A stretch of 64,000 nt of DNA from positions 2,617,001 to 2,681,000 of the forward strand of contig NZ_CP108882.1 in NCBI RefSeq assembly GCF_036347055.1, in the 5' to 3' direction. The DNA is from Streptomyces sp. NBC_00820 (lineage in GTDB: Bacteria > Actinomycetota > Actinomycetes > Streptomycetales > Streptomycetaceae). The notes below the pieces were generated by a model. It saw nothing but the letters and a program-made list of their open reading frames with translations. It did no database searches and was not told the origin of the DNA. The translations under genes were made by a program, and so were the position numbers. Of this stretch, positions 42,055 through 53,365 are shown piece after piece (the first letter of the stretch is position 1; every line of letters begins with the position of its first letter).

Positions 42055-44102
42055 CGCGGGGTACGGGCATCGGGCAGGTGTCCGGTGAGGGCCACGGCGC
42101 GCGGTGCCGCGCGCGGGCCGGACAGCAGGAAGGTGAGCGCGAAGCCCAGGCCGACCACGGCCGCGCCGCCCACCGCGTCCAGTACCCAGTGGTTGGCGGT
42201 GGCCACGATCGCGGCCACGGTGCACAGCGGGTGCAGCAGGCCCAGGGACTTCGTCCACCACTTCGGGGCGACGACGGCGATCACGACGCCGCACCACAGC
42301 GCCCAGCCGAAGTGCAGGGAGGGCATCGCGGCGTACTGGTTGGTGACCGCGGTCATGACGCCGTAGTCCGGCTTGGAGAAGTCCTGGACGCCGTGCACGG
42401 TGTCGACGAAGCCGAGGCCCGGCATCAGGCGGGGCGGGGCGAGCGGGTAGAGCCAGAAGCCGAGGAGTCCGAGCAGCGTGGCGAAGCCGAGTGCGCCGCG
42501 GGCCCACCGGTAGTCGACCGGACGCCGGGCGTAGAGCACCGCGAGGATGAGCGGCGGCAGCACGAAGTGGAACGTCTCGTAATAAAAGGTGAGGAAGTGC
42601 TCCAGTCGCGGCAGCCCGACCACCGTGTGGTTCACGGCGTGCTCGATTCCGATGTGCAGGGCCCGTTCGACGGAGTGGATCTGCCGGCCGTGCGCCTCGG
42701 CGGTGGCGCGATCGCCCTGGGCGGCGGTGCGCACCGAGGAGTAGGCGGCGTAGGTGACTCGGATCAGCAGCAGTTCCAGCAGCAGGTTCGGGCGGGTGAG
42801 CACCCGGCGCAGGAACGGGACGCGCGGGAACGGGACGAGCGGGACGCGCCGGAAGCGGCCCGCGCCGGGGGCGGCGTACTCGGTGGGGACCGGTGCCCGG
42901 TAGTGGGCGCAGGTGCGGGACAGGAACGGCACCGCGGTGGCGGCGGCGAGCGCGGTCAGCAGGGTGAGGTTCTCGCGCAGCGGGTCCAGCGCCGCCGCGC
43001 CGGGCAGCACCATCCCGGCCGGCAGCGTCATCACGACGACCACGGTGACGGGCCAGACCGGCCGGTCGGCGGCGCGGCAGCCCACCCGGCCGACCGCCGC
43101 GAGCAGCACCCACAGCAGCTGGTGCTGCCAGGCGTTGGGCGACACGGCGATCGCGGCGCAGCCGGTGATCGCGACGGCGAGCAGCAGCTGTCCGTCGCGG
43201 GCGTAGCGCACGGCCCGCCGCAGGCCCAGGACGACGACGGCCACGCCCAGCAGCAGGAACAGGGCGATCTCCGGCGGCCCGGTGAGTCCGGTGCGCAGCA
43301 GGGCGCCGTGCAGGGACTGGTTGCCGAGGGCGTCGGCCCTGCCGCCGAGGCCGGCGCCCGCCATGTGGTGCACCCAGTAGACGGCTGAGTCGCGTGGCAT
43401 CGCGGACCAGGCGAGCGCGGTGCAGGCGGCGAAGGTGGCCGTGGTGGACAGGGCGGCCCTGCGTCGGCCGGTGAGCCACAGCAGGGGCGCGAAGAGCAGC
43501 AGGGCCGGCTGGAGGGCCGCGGCGGCACCCACGCACAGTCCCCCGGCGCGTTCCCCGCGTACGGCGAAGCAGCCGAGCAGGACCAGCAGCACCGGGATGA
43601 CGCTGGCCTGGCCGAGCCACAGCGCGTTGCGGACCGGCAGGGAGAGCATGAGCAGGCTGATGGCGGCCGGCGCGGCGAGCGGCGAGATACGACGGTCGGC
43701 CGGCGCGGCCGGCGGCGAGACGCGGCGGCCGGCCGGCTCGGGCAGTGCGCGGACGGCGATCAGGCCGAGGGCGACGACGAGGAGCAGGGTGCCGAAGGTC
43801 CAGCCCCGGCCGAGGGCGTCCCGCGCCGCCGTGGTGAGCGGCCTGAGGACCAGGCCGGCGAAGGGGGTGCCGGTGAACCGTGCCGAGTCGTACAGCGAGC
43901 CGCCGGCGTGCAGGACGCCTTGGGGGCCGGCCCAGGTCTCCAGGTCGGTGAGGCGTTCGCCGCCCGGGGTGGTGAGGACGGCGGCCGTCTGCCGTGCCGC
44001 GAGGACCGCCGCCACCGCCCAGAGTCCGAGCCGGGCGGCGCGCAGGCGCGCTCCGGCCGCGGTCGTGCTGTGAGCGTCCGCCGGTCGCCCGCTGTGCTCC
44101 AC
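42027..44102 (-). CDS. GT87 mannosyltransferase / PAP2 phosphatase fusion
   Basis: A 691-aa polytopic protein. GTG at 44102 is chosen because GAGGAG lies 8 nt upstream. The N-terminal ~400 residues are a DUF2029/GT87 glycosyltransferase with ~10 membrane helices (NALWLGQASVIPVLLVLLG is the family motif), expected to use a polyprenyl-phosphate-linked sugar on the outer membrane face. The C-terminal ~250 residues form an Aur1/PAP2-type phosphatase with the AMPSLHFGWALW and ANHWVLDAVGGA active-site motifs (catalytic His and Asp). The combination suggests synthesis of a phosphoinositol-mannoside- or lipoglycan-like envelope lipid. Substrate unproven. Confidence 0.9.
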   Translation of the reverse strand: MEHSGRPADAHSTTAAGARLRAARLGLWAVAAVLAARQTAAVLTTPGGERLTDLETWAGPQGVLHAGGSLYDSARFTGTPFAGLVLRPLTTAARDALGRGWTFGTLLLVVALGLIAVRALPEPAGRRVSPPAAPADRRISPLAAPAAISLLMLSLPVRNALWLGQASVIPVLLVLLGCFAVRGERAGGLCVGAAAALQPALLLFAPLLWLTGRRRAALSTTATFAACTALAWSAMPRDSAVYWVHHMAGAGLGGRADALGNQSLHGALLRTGLTGPPEIALFLLLGVAVVVLGLRRAVRYARDGQLLLAVAITGCAAIAVSPNAWQHQLLWVLLAAVGRVGCRAADRPVWPVTVVVVMTLPAGMVLPGAAALDPLRENLTLLTALAAATAVPFLSRTCAHYRAPVPTEYAAPGAGRFRRVPLVPFPRVPFLRRVLTRPNLLLELLLIRVTYAAYSSVRTAAQGDRATAEAHGRQIHSVERALHIGIEHAVNHTVVGLPRLEHFLTFYYETFHFVLPPLILAVLYARRPVDYRWARGALGFATLLGLLGFWLYPLAPPRLMPGLGFVDTVHGVQDFSKPDYGVMTAVTNQYAAMPSLHFGWALWCGVVIAVVAPKWWTKSLGLLHPLCTVAAIVATANHWVLDAVGGAAVVGLGFALTFLLSGPRAAPRAVALTGHLPDARTPRPERARLPG

Positions 44103-44572
44103 GTTCGCCACTCCTCGTCGGCCCCCGCCCCGTTCGTCCCCGGCGCCGCCGCACCGGGCGTCACCACGGGCCCCGCGGGGCTCGCACAGGCCCCGCGGGT
44201 CCCGCGCGAGCCCTGTGAACCCCGCAAACCCCCGGAACCCGGCCGGGCCGCACGACCCCACCACGGGACGAGTCGGGCAAAAACCGATTCACCCGACATC
44301 CGTGTCACGTTTTGTCCGGATGACCATAGTCTGCGAGGGGTGCGGTTGCCCCATCAGAGCGCGAGAAGCATCACAATGCGGGACTGCATCGTCTTGGTTT
44401 CGACGGGCAGACGTACCTGCGTACGGACTGTTTCGATGCACTGTGCATCGATTCGCGTACGGACTGTAAGGGGCCCAAGTCCTCCTATGGTCGCTTTTGG
44501 GCCCGTCGTACGTCACTGCCGCCGTCCGGGTGTCCCGTCCCTGTCCCCGTCGAAAGGCAGGCGAGCCTCGTT
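44103..44572 (+). promoter_or_regulatory. 470-bp gap with long structured leader before the ProP-like gene
   Basis: No credible gene is found; a frame of 84 codons exists but has poor Streptomyces codon bias. From ~44300 the sequence is less GC-rich. A 13-bp direct repeat GCGTACGGACTGT occurs at 44419-44431 and 44455-44467, flanking a perfect hairpin CGATGCA-CTG-TGCATCG (44434-44450). A second stem GGGCCCAA ... TTGGGCCC lies at about 44472-44505. A promoter candidate TAGTCT is near 44327. The layout suggests an attenuator or RNA-based switch controlling the transporter. It matches no riboswitch class I recognise. Confidence 0.5.
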
Positions 44573-45949
44573 TTGGCGACCGCCACCGTCCCCACCGCCC
44601 CTCTGAAGACCCGCCGGGCCGACCAGACCCGCACCGACGTCACCGTCACCGACCCCGCTCTGGTCAAGCGCGCCGTGAAGGCGGCCGCGCTGGGCAACGC
44701 CATGGAGTGGTTCGACTTCGGCGTCTACAGCTACATCGCGGTCACCCTGGGCAAGGTCTTCTTCCCCTCGGGCAACCCGACCGCGCAGCTGCTCTCCACG
44801 TTCGGCGCCTTCGCCGCCGCCTTCCTGGTCCGTCCGCTCGGCGGCATGGTCTTCGGCCCGCTGGGTGACCGCGTGGGCCGCCAGAAGGTCCTCGCCGTCA
44901 CCATGATCATGATGGCGGTGGGTACGTTCGCGATCGGTCTGATCCCGTCGTACGCCACCATCGGCGTCGGCGCGCCGCTGCTCCTGCTGGCCGCCCGCCT
45001 GGTGCAGGGCTTCTCCACCGGCGGCGAGTACGCGGGTGCCTCGACGTTCATCGCCGAGTACGCCCCGGACAAGAAGCGCGGCTTCTTCGGCAGCTGGCTG
45101 GAGTTCGGCACGCTGGCCGGCTACATCGGCGGCGCGGGCCTGGTCACGCTCATGACCGCCCTGCTCTCCACCGACGACCTGCTCTCCTGGGGCTGGCGGA
45201 TCCCGTTCCTGATCGCGGGCCCGATGGGCATCATCGGCCTCTACCTGCGGATGCGCCTGGAGGAGACCCCGGCGTTCGCCGCCGAGGTCGAGAAGGCGGA
45301 GGCCGAGCGGCCCAAGGTCCCGCTGCGCGAGATGGTCGCGGGCCAGTGGAAGGCCCTGCTGCTGTGCATGGGTCTGGTGCTGGTCTTCAACGTCACCGAC
45401 TACATGCTGCTGTCGTACATGCCGAGCTACCTCACCAGTGAGCTGAAGTACGACGAGACGCACGGCCTGCTGGTCGTGCTCGGCGTGATGGCCCTGATGA
45501 TGATCGTCCAGCCGTTCGCGGGCGCCCTGACCGACCGGGTCGGCCGTCGTCCCGTGATCGCCGCGGGCTGCGCGGGCTTCCTGCTGCTGTCGATCCCGGC
45601 CGTGCTGCTGATCCGCCAGGGCAGCCTGCTCGCCGTCGCGCTCGGCATGGGCGCGCTGGGTCTGCTGCTGGTCTGCTTCACGGCGGCCATGCCGGCCGCG
45701 CTGCCCGCCCTCTTCCCCACCCGGGTGCGCTACGGCTCGCTGTCCATCGGCTTCAACGTGTCCGTGTCCCTGTTCGGCGGGACGACTCCGCTCGTCGTCA
45801 CCGCGCTGATCGGTATGACCGGGAACATGATGATGCCCGCGTACTACATGATGGCCGCGGCTGTCATCGGCGGGTTCGCCGTGTGGCGGATGTCCGAGTC
45901 CGCGGGGCGGCCGCTGCCGGGTTCGGCGCCGGCCGTGGAGCGCGCCTAG
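44573..45949 (+). CDS. ProP-like MFS symporter (metabolite:H+ symporter family)
   Basis: A 458-aa 12-helix transporter starting TTG at 44573, an uncommon start with only a weak AAAGGCAGG site upstream. Family motifs are clear: AAALGNAMEWFDFGVYSYIA in helix 1, GGMVFGPLGDRVGRQKVL (motif A), LVQGFSTGGEYAGASTFIAE, and the loop-8 repeat DRVGRRPV. The MHS family imports proline, glycine betaine, citrate, alpha-ketoglutarate or shikimate. Similarity is greatest to proline/betaine transporters, so osmotic or nutrient uptake is likely. The long structured leader upstream suggests post-initiation control. Confidence 0.9.
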   Translation: MATATVPTAPLKTRRADQTRTDVTVTDPALVKRAVKAAALGNAMEWFDFGVYSYIAVTLGKVFFPSGNPTAQLLSTFGAFAAAFLVRPLGGMVFGPLGDRVGRQKVLAVTMIMMAVGTFAIGLIPSYATIGVGAPLLLLAARLVQGFSTGGEYAGASTFIAEYAPDKKRGFFGSWLEFGTLAGYIGGAGLVTLMTALLSTDDLLSWGWRIPFLIAGPMGIIGLYLRMRLEETPAFAAEVEKAEAERPKVPLREMVAGQWKALLLCMGLVLVFNVTDYMLLSYMPSYLTSELKYDETHGLLVVLGVMALMMIVQPFAGALTDRVGRRPVIAAGCAGFLLLSIPAVLLIRQGSLLAVALGMGALGLLLVCFTAAMPAALPALFPTRVRYGSLSIGFNVSVSLFGGTTPLVVTALIGMTGNMMMPAYYMMAAAVIGGFAVWRMSESAGRPLPGSAPAVERA

Positions 45950-46018
45950 CCAGTACGGCGCGGTCCGGCACCGTGCCGTCCGGCACGGTTCGTCCACCGG
46001 ATACGGGTACGGGTGCGT

Positions 46019-46051
46019 GGGGTGCGGTACAGCGACGCTGTACCGCACCCC
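46019..46051 (+). terminator. 16-bp perfect terminator hairpin
   Basis: GGGGTGCGGTACAGCG (46019-46034) and CGCTGTACCGCACCCC (46036-46051) are exact reverse complements around a single A, so the apical pairs must open. A second hairpin CCGTGCC-GTCC-GGCACGG lies at 45971-45988. Both follow the ProP-like gene. Confidence 0.85.
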
Positions 46052-46191
46052 ATTCGCCGTTCGGGTTCGCCGCGTCCGCGCCACTGTGCCGAAACCCCCC
46101 GGGCTGAGCCCTCCGAGCTGAGATCATCCGGTGGAAGCGCCAAGGACTCGGGAAGAGTCTCGAGAAGACACTCGGGAAAGGCAGCACACGC

Positions 46192-46863
46192 ATGAGCGGG
46201 TCGCAGCTCTGGGACGACGTCGACTTCTACTTCAGCAGCCACCTCACGCCGGACGACGAGGCGCTCCAGGCGGCGCTGCGCGAGAGCGAGGCGGCCGGGC
46301 TGCCGCACATCGCCGTCTCGGCCCCCCAGGGCAAGTTCCTCCAGCTGCTCGCCGAGATCCAGGGCGCCCGCACCATCCTGGAGATCGGCACGCTGGGCGG
46401 CTACAGCACCATCTGGCTGGCCCGCGCTCTCCCGGACGACGGCAGGCTGGTCTCGCTGGAGTACAACGCCCGGCACGCCGAGGTGGCCACCCGCAACATC
46501 GCCCGCGCCGGCCTGGACCGGATCGTGGACGTGCGGGTGGGGCCGGCCCTGGAGTCGCTGCCCAAGCTCGCCGACGAGAACCCGGCCCCCTTCGACCTGG
46601 TCTTCATCGACGCCGACAAGGCGAACAACGCCCACTACGTGGAGTGGGCGCTCAAGCTGACCCGCGCGGGCAGCCTGATCGTCGTGGACAACGTGGTGCG
46701 CGGCGGCCGCGTCGTCGACTCCGAGAGCACCGAACCGGACGTCGTCGGCACCCGCGCCGCCATCGAGATGATCTCCGCCCACCCCCGCCTGAGCGGCACG
46801 GCGGTCCAGACCGTGGGCAGCAAGGGCTACGACGGCTTCGCCCTGGCCCGAGTCCTGGGCTGA
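46192..46863 (+). CDS. O-methyltransferase (Methyltransf_3, CCoAOMT-like)
   Basis: A 223-aa protein starting ATG at 46192. SAM-binding motif I is TILEIGTLGGYSTIWLARAL, the acidic residue after beta2 is in LVSLEYNARHAEVA, and the metal-binding block is FDLVFIDADKANNAHYVEWA and IVVDNVVRGGRVVD. This is the bacterial caffeoyl-CoA-O-methyltransferase-like family, which needs a divalent cation. Substrate is probably a catechol-type small molecule. Monocistronic, between the terminator at 46.0 kb and a convergent FHA-like gene. Confidence 0.93.
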   Translation: MSGSQLWDDVDFYFSSHLTPDDEALQAALRESEAAGLPHIAVSAPQGKFLQLLAEIQGARTILEIGTLGGYSTIWLARALPDDGRLVSLEYNARHAEVATRNIARAGLDRIVDVRVGPALESLPKLADENPAPFDLVFIDADKANNAHYVEWALKLTRAGSLIVVDNVVRGGRVVDSESTEPDVVGTRAAIEMISAHPRLSGTAVQTVGSKGYDGFALARVLG

Positions 46864-46925
46864 ACCCTCCACGATCAAGGCCGCGCGGGCCACGCGGAGC
46901 CGGTCGGGTCCGCGCCCCGCGCGGT

Positions 46926-47318
46926 TCACTCCTCGTGGAAGAAACCCACGTTGACGCTGCGCGGCGCGGTGCGGTCCTGGATGACGACCTCACCGGCGGC
47001 GCCCCGCGGCAGGGCGACCACCTCGCCGTAGGCCAGCGGCTGGTCGTACACGCCGACCGTCACCCGTACCGCGGAGGACGGGTCGGCCTGCGAGCCGCGC
47101 AGCCAGGCCAGCTGCCAGCCGCCGTCGGGGCCGCACAGGAACTCCAGGTGGACCCGGGAGACGAACAGCCAGTCGTCGGGGGTGACCAGCCGGCACACGC
47201 TCGCGTCCCGGCCCACGCGCAGCGCGGCGCCCGGCTCGCTGGGCGCGTCCGCCATGGTCATGCCGGCCGTGGCGCCCGCGTCCTCTCCGGAGACGGAGGC
47301 CATGGTGAGTTCGAGCAC
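46926..47318 (-). CDS. Minimal FHA-domain protein
   Basis: A 130-aa protein starting GTG at 47318 with AGGGGG 7 nt upstream. After a ~30-residue N-terminus it shows an FHA core: ALRVGRDASVCRLV (G-R motif), then DDWLFVSRVHLEFLCGPDGG (S-x-x-H) and YDQPLAYGEVVALPRG. FHA domains bind phosphothreonine on kinase substrates. The protein has no other domain and no adjacent Ser/Thr kinase or secretion gene in the window, so its partner is unknown. The loop normally carrying the final Asn is hard to place, so phosphopeptide binding is likely but not certain. Confidence 0.75.
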   Translation of the reverse strand: MLELTMASVSGEDAGATAGMTMADAPSEPGAALRVGRDASVCRLVTPDDWLFVSRVHLEFLCGPDGGWQLAWLRGSQADPSSAVRVTVGVYDQPLAYGEVVALPRGAAGEVVIQDRTAPRSVNVGFFHEE

Positions 47319-47417
47319 GTGCGTTCCCCCTGAAACGTCGTTGCGCGAGGGCCGGTTCCCCGCACCGCCGCCGCATGATAGAACGCCCGGCCGGGCCGCG
47401 TCCGGCACAATGGGTAC

Positions 47418-47840
47418 ATGACCGAACGCAAGCCACCGGGTGTTCCGTTCGAGTCCTGGGTCGACAAGCAGATCCGTGACGCGCAGGGCCGCGGCGACTT
47501 CGACCGGCTGCCGGGCACGGGCGAGCCGCTGCCCACCGGACTGGAGTCGTCGTACGACGAACTGTGGTGGATCAAAAGGAAGATGGCCCGCGAGGGGCTG
47601 GCCGTGCTGCCGCCGGCGCTGGCGCTGCGCAAGGAGGCCGAGGACGCGCTCGAGGCGGCCTACGCGGCGCCCTCGGAGCGGAGCGTCCGGCAGATCGTCA
47701 CCACCGTCAACGCGAAGATCCGCGACATGATGTTCAAGCCGCCGCCCGGCCCGCCGCTGGGCAAGAAGCCGTACGACGTCGAGGAGGTCGTGCGCGAGTG
47801 GCGGCGACGCCGGGAGACCGGCCCGGGCGGCACCCCCTGA
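47418..47840 (+). CDS. DUF1992 (DnaJ-homologue subfamily C-like) protein
   Basis: A 140-aa hydrophilic helical protein. It shows the DUF1992 block: FESWVDKQIRDAQGRGDFDR, LPGTGEPLP, and VNAKIRDMMFKPPPGPPLG. It resembles the DnaJC28 conserved region without a J domain; function is unknown. ATG at 47418 follows CACAAT (47406-47411) by 6 nt without a Shine-Dalgarno, so translation is probably leaderless. It is divergent from the FHA gene and followed by a GNAT gene. Confidence 0.92.
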   Translation: MTERKPPGVPFESWVDKQIRDAQGRGDFDRLPGTGEPLPTGLESSYDELWWIKRKMAREGLAVLPPALALRKEAEDALEAAYAAPSERSVRQIVTTVNAKIRDMMFKPPPGPPLGKKPYDVEEVVREWRRRRETGPGGTP

Positions 47841-47915
47841 CCCGGCCCGCGCCCAGCCCGGATCCCGCGTAATCCGCTTGCCCGGGGACGGTTGCCGCAG
47901 GCGAGAATGACCGGC

Positions 47916-50541
<2,626 letters not shown>

Positions 50542-50669
50542 TCACCGGTTACGGCCTGTCGAACCGTCCGGGGGGCGGGGGCGGGCGGGTCCGGTTTTCC
50601 TCCGGTCGGCCCGGCGGATGTGAAGGGCGTATGCCTAAACTCGGGAGTTCCCGAGGGGAGGGGGCGCGA

Positions 50670-51632
50670 GTGACGGAACCGACGGGCCACACCTGCCCGG
50701 AGTGCGGGGCGCCGAGGGGGCCGGACCACACCCCGTCCTGCGACTGCACCCGGCGGACGGCCGAGGCGGTGCACGAGGCGCGGACGGCCGAGGCGGCAGC
50801 GGCGGAGGACTTCGACCCCCTGCGGATACGGCCTTACGTCGAGGTGGGGAGCGGCGCCGGGGCTGGTGCCGGTGCCGGGTCCGGGGCGGACACCGGTACC
50901 GAGGGCGACGGCGAGGAGGGCCGGGCGGTCCCGGCCGTCGAGGCCACGCTGCCCCTGAGACCGACGCCCGGTACGGGCACCCCCGGCCCGCGGCTCCCGG
51001 AGCCGTACCCGGACCCGGGTACCGGCGAGGGCCCGCCGGAGGAGCCGCGGCGCCGTTCGCGCCGTACGGTCCTGCTGTCCGTCACGGGTGCGGGGGTCGC
51101 GGTGGTGGCGGCGGCCGGTCTGGGCAGCGGGCTGTTCACCTACCACGCACCCGCGCGGGACCGGGCCCAGGAGGTACGGCAGCGGGTACCGGAGGTGACG
51201 ACGGCACCGGGCACCTCGTCGCCGCCGTCCTCGCCCGCCCGGCGCCGCCCGGCCGCCGCGCCCCGCTCCCCGTCGGCCGCCCCGAGCACCTCGGCCGGCG
51301 TCACGTCCGCTCCCCCGGCGCAGACCCGGTCGGCCGGCCCGCCGGATCCGTCCTCCCCGCCCCCCTCGGCGACGGCCACCCGCCTCCCGAGCACGCCTCC
51401 CGCCACACCCCCCGTGCTCCAGCACGGCGACCAGGGCCCGGAGGTCACCGAACTCCAGCTCCGCCTGAAGCAGTTGAATCTGTACGTCCAGAAGACCGAC
51501 GGCGTGTTCACCCAGGCCGTCGAGAACGCCCTGGACACCTACCAACTGGCCCGGGGCATCAGCGGCGACGACCTCGGCGTGTACGGCCCGGCGACACGGA
51601 CGAGCCTGGAGTCGGAGACGACGGAACCCTGA
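50670..51632 (+). CDS. Membrane-anchored peptidoglycan-binding protein with zinc-ribbon-like N-terminus
   Basis: A 320-aa protein starting GTG at 50670 behind GAGGGGAGGGGG. A short cytoplasmic CPECG ... CDC cluster (residues 9-25) resembles a zinc ribbon. Then come a disordered Gly/Pro/Thr region, one membrane helix (TVLLSVTGAGVAVVAAAGLG), an extracellular Pro/Ser-rich spacer and a C-terminal PG_binding_1 domain (LQHGDQGPEVTELQLRLKQL, GVFTQAVENALDTYQLARGI). It therefore links a cytoplasmic metal site to the cell wall. Many Streptomyces encode such proteins of unknown role. Confidence 0.85.
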   Translation: MTEPTGHTCPECGAPRGPDHTPSCDCTRRTAEAVHEARTAEAAAAEDFDPLRIRPYVEVGSGAGAGAGAGSGADTGTEGDGEEGRAVPAVEATLPLRPTPGTGTPGPRLPEPYPDPGTGEGPPEEPRRRSRRTVLLSVTGAGVAVVAAAGLGSGLFTYHAPARDRAQEVRQRVPEVTTAPGTSSPPSSPARRRPAAAPRSPSAAPSTSAGVTSAPPAQTRSAGPPDPSSPPPSATATRLPSTPPATPPVLQHGDQGPEVTELQLRLKQLNLYVQKTDGVFTQAVENALDTYQLARGISGDDLGVYGPATRTSLESETTEP

Positions 51633-51658
51633 GCGAGCCTGCGGCGGCCGGGAGCACG

Positions 51659-51823
51659 GAGCCGTGGGCCACAGAGCCGTGGGCCACAGAGCCGTGGTCA
51701 CGGAGCCGTGGGGAGGGCCGGGCGGGCGTGGTGGAGGTACGGCCGAGGTACGGCCGAGGTACGGGCGGCCCGACAGCCGACGGGTGGCCCGGTCGCCCTG
51801 GCGCCCAGTCGCCCTGGCGCCCC
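51659..51823. repeat. Three short tandem-repeat families between convergent genes
   Basis: GAGCCGTGGGCCACA repeats (15-bp unit, two exact and one degraded copy from 51659), then GGTACGGCCGA copies near 51736-51765, then two copies of GTCGCCCTGGCGCCC ending at 51823. No gene is seen. Confidence 0.7.
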
Positions 51824-51825
51824 GC

Positions 51826-52512
51826 TCAGCCGATGGTGAGCCGGATGGTGCCGTCGGCCAGCGGCTCGACCTTCACCTGCGTGAGGTCGCGCACCACCAC
51901 GTCGGGACCGTGGAGGCCGGCCCGGGGGCCGATGCCCACGACGCGCATCCCGGCGGCCCGGCCCGCGGCGATGCCGGCGCCAGAGTCCTCGAAGACGACG
52001 CAGTCCGCGGGGTCGACGCCCAGCTCGGCGGCCCCCTTCAGGAACCCCTCGGGGTCGGGCTTGCTCGCGCCGACGGCCTCGGCCGTGACGCGCACCTCGG
52101 GCAGCGGGAGACCGGCGGCGGCCATGCGGGCGGTGGCCAGGGGGGCGTCCGCGGAGGTCACCAGAGCGTGCGGCAGGCCGCGCAGGGAGGCGAGGAAGGC
52201 GGTGGCCCCGGGGATCTCGACGACGCCGTCCATGTCGGCGGTCTCCTCCGCCAGCATGCGGGCGTTGTCGGCGAGGTTCCGCTCCATGGGCCGGTCGGGC
52301 AGCAGTACCGCCATCGAGGCGTGGCCCTGCCGGCCGTGGACGACCTCCATCACCTCGTCGCCGTCCAGTCCGTGCCGCTCGGCCCAGCTCCGCCAGATGC
52401 GCTCGACCACGGCGTCCGAGTTGACGAGGGTGCCGTCCATGTCGAGCAGGAGGGCACGGGCCGTGAGGACGGCCGGCGTGGCGGCGGACGGGGCGGGCGT
52501 GGCTGCAGGCAT
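51826..52512 (-). CDS. HAD-superfamily sugar-phosphatase-like hydrolase
   Basis: A 228-aa protein starting ATG at 52512. HAD motif I is LLLDMDGTLVNSDAVVERIW (nucleophile Asp and acid/base Asp), motif II is HALVTSADAPLATARM, motif III/IV is VGASKPDPEGFL then DCVVFEDSGAGIAAGRAAGM. The subfamily is HAD-IA/beta-phosphoglucomutase-like, with an alpha-helical cap between motifs I and II. It likely dephosphorylates sugar phosphates; 2-deoxyglucose-6-phosphatase-type activity is common in relatives. Confidence 0.92.
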   Translation of the reverse strand: MPAATPAPSAATPAVLTARALLLDMDGTLVNSDAVVERIWRSWAERHGLDGDEVMEVVHGRQGHASMAVLLPDRPMERNLADNARMLAEETADMDGVVEIPGATAFLASLRGLPHALVTSADAPLATARMAAAGLPLPEVRVTAEAVGASKPDPEGFLKGAAELGVDPADCVVFEDSGAGIAAGRAAGMRVVGIGPRAGLHGPDVVVRDLTQVKVEPLADGTIRLTIG

Positions 52513-52676
52513 GGGCAGAGCTCCAGAGCGGTGGGAGACAAGGCGGCCCCGCCCGCCGGTCAGGGGTAGCGGACGGGAGCCACTTTGTTTCCCCACGGTA
52601 CAAAACCGGTCGGCTTCCCGCCACCTCGCGCCGTGAGGATTCACCGGCTGTTCAGCTCCCGCCGTCCGGCCGCGGC

Positions 52677-53258
52677 TCAGCCGCGCACTGCCTCGTACAG
52701 GCTCCACACGCCGAGACCCAGCATCAGCAGCGCCGCGATCTGGGTGATGAGCCGCAGCGGAACCCGCTTCATCAGGGCCTTGCCGCCGACGATGCCGAGT
52801 CCGGCCACCGCCCACAGACCGAGGACGGCACCGAGGCCGACGGAGATCGGGTCGTCGTAGCGGGCCGCGAGGTTGGCGGTCATGATCTGGGTGAGATCGC
52901 CGAACTCGGCGACGAAGATGAGCATGAATCCGGTACCCGCGACCTTCCAGAAGGACTGGTCGGCGGGCCTGCGGACCTCCTCCTCGTCCTCGCCCTTCTT
53001 CAGCAACAGCACCGCCGCGCCTGCGAGGAAGAGCACGCCGGTGATGGCGTGGACGAGTCGCTGGGGCAGCAGGGTCAGCACGCTGCCGGCCGCGACGGCG
53101 ATCACGACGTGCAGCAGGAAGGCGGCGGCGACACCCGCGAAGACGTACGAGGCGCGGTAGCGGGTGCCGAGGACGAGACCGGCGAGCGCGGTCTTGTCCG
53201 GCAGCTCGGCCAGGAAGATGACGCCGAAGACGAGCGCCGTCACGGTGATGCTGATCAA
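52677..53258 (-). CDS. GDT1/TMEM165-family manganese transporter
   Basis: A 193-aa membrane protein with two homologous halves, each with the E-x-G/P-D-K/L-T motif: VIFLAELPDKTALAGLVLG and LIFVAEFGDLTQIMTANLA, whose acidic residues bind the cation. UPF0016/GDT1 members move Mn2+ or Ca2+ across membranes, and bacterial ones act in Mn2+ export. A charged loop (KKGEDEEEVRR) separates the halves. ATG at 53258. The upstream leader contains a yybP-ykoY Mn2+ riboswitch, which supports a manganese role. Confidence 0.95.
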   Translation of the reverse strand: MISITVTALVFGVIFLAELPDKTALAGLVLGTRYRASYVFAGVAAAFLLHVVIAVAAGSVLTLLPQRLVHAITGVLFLAGAAVLLLKKGEDEEEVRRPADQSFWKVAGTGFMLIFVAEFGDLTQIMTANLAARYDDPISVGLGAVLGLWAVAGLGIVGGKALMKRVPLRLITQIAALLMLGLGVWSLYEAVRG

Positions 53259-53336
53259 GGTTCCTCAATCGGTCGGACTGCCCCGCCGAGAGTGCTGCAC
53301 GTCTGGGAAGACACCTCGGCACGGCAGCACACTCGG

Positions 53337-53360
53337 CGCCCGTGCCGTGGAGCACGGGCG
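53337..53360 (-). terminator. Expression-platform hairpin of the Mn2+ riboswitch
   Basis: CGCCCGTGC (53337-53345) pairs with GCACGGGCG (53352-53360) around a 6-nt loop. It lies between the riboswitch aptamer and the GDT1 gene and could act as the regulated terminator. The remaining leader down to 53259 is GC-rich with further hairpin potential. Confidence 0.55.
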
Positions 53361-53365
53361 TGCAC

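Noticed and set aside
44215..44469. An 84-codon frame with CEGCGCP inside the ProP-like leader.
   Set aside because: Third positions are not G/C-biased, there is no ribosome site, and the same bases form perfect hairpins and direct repeats, so a non-coding leader fits better.
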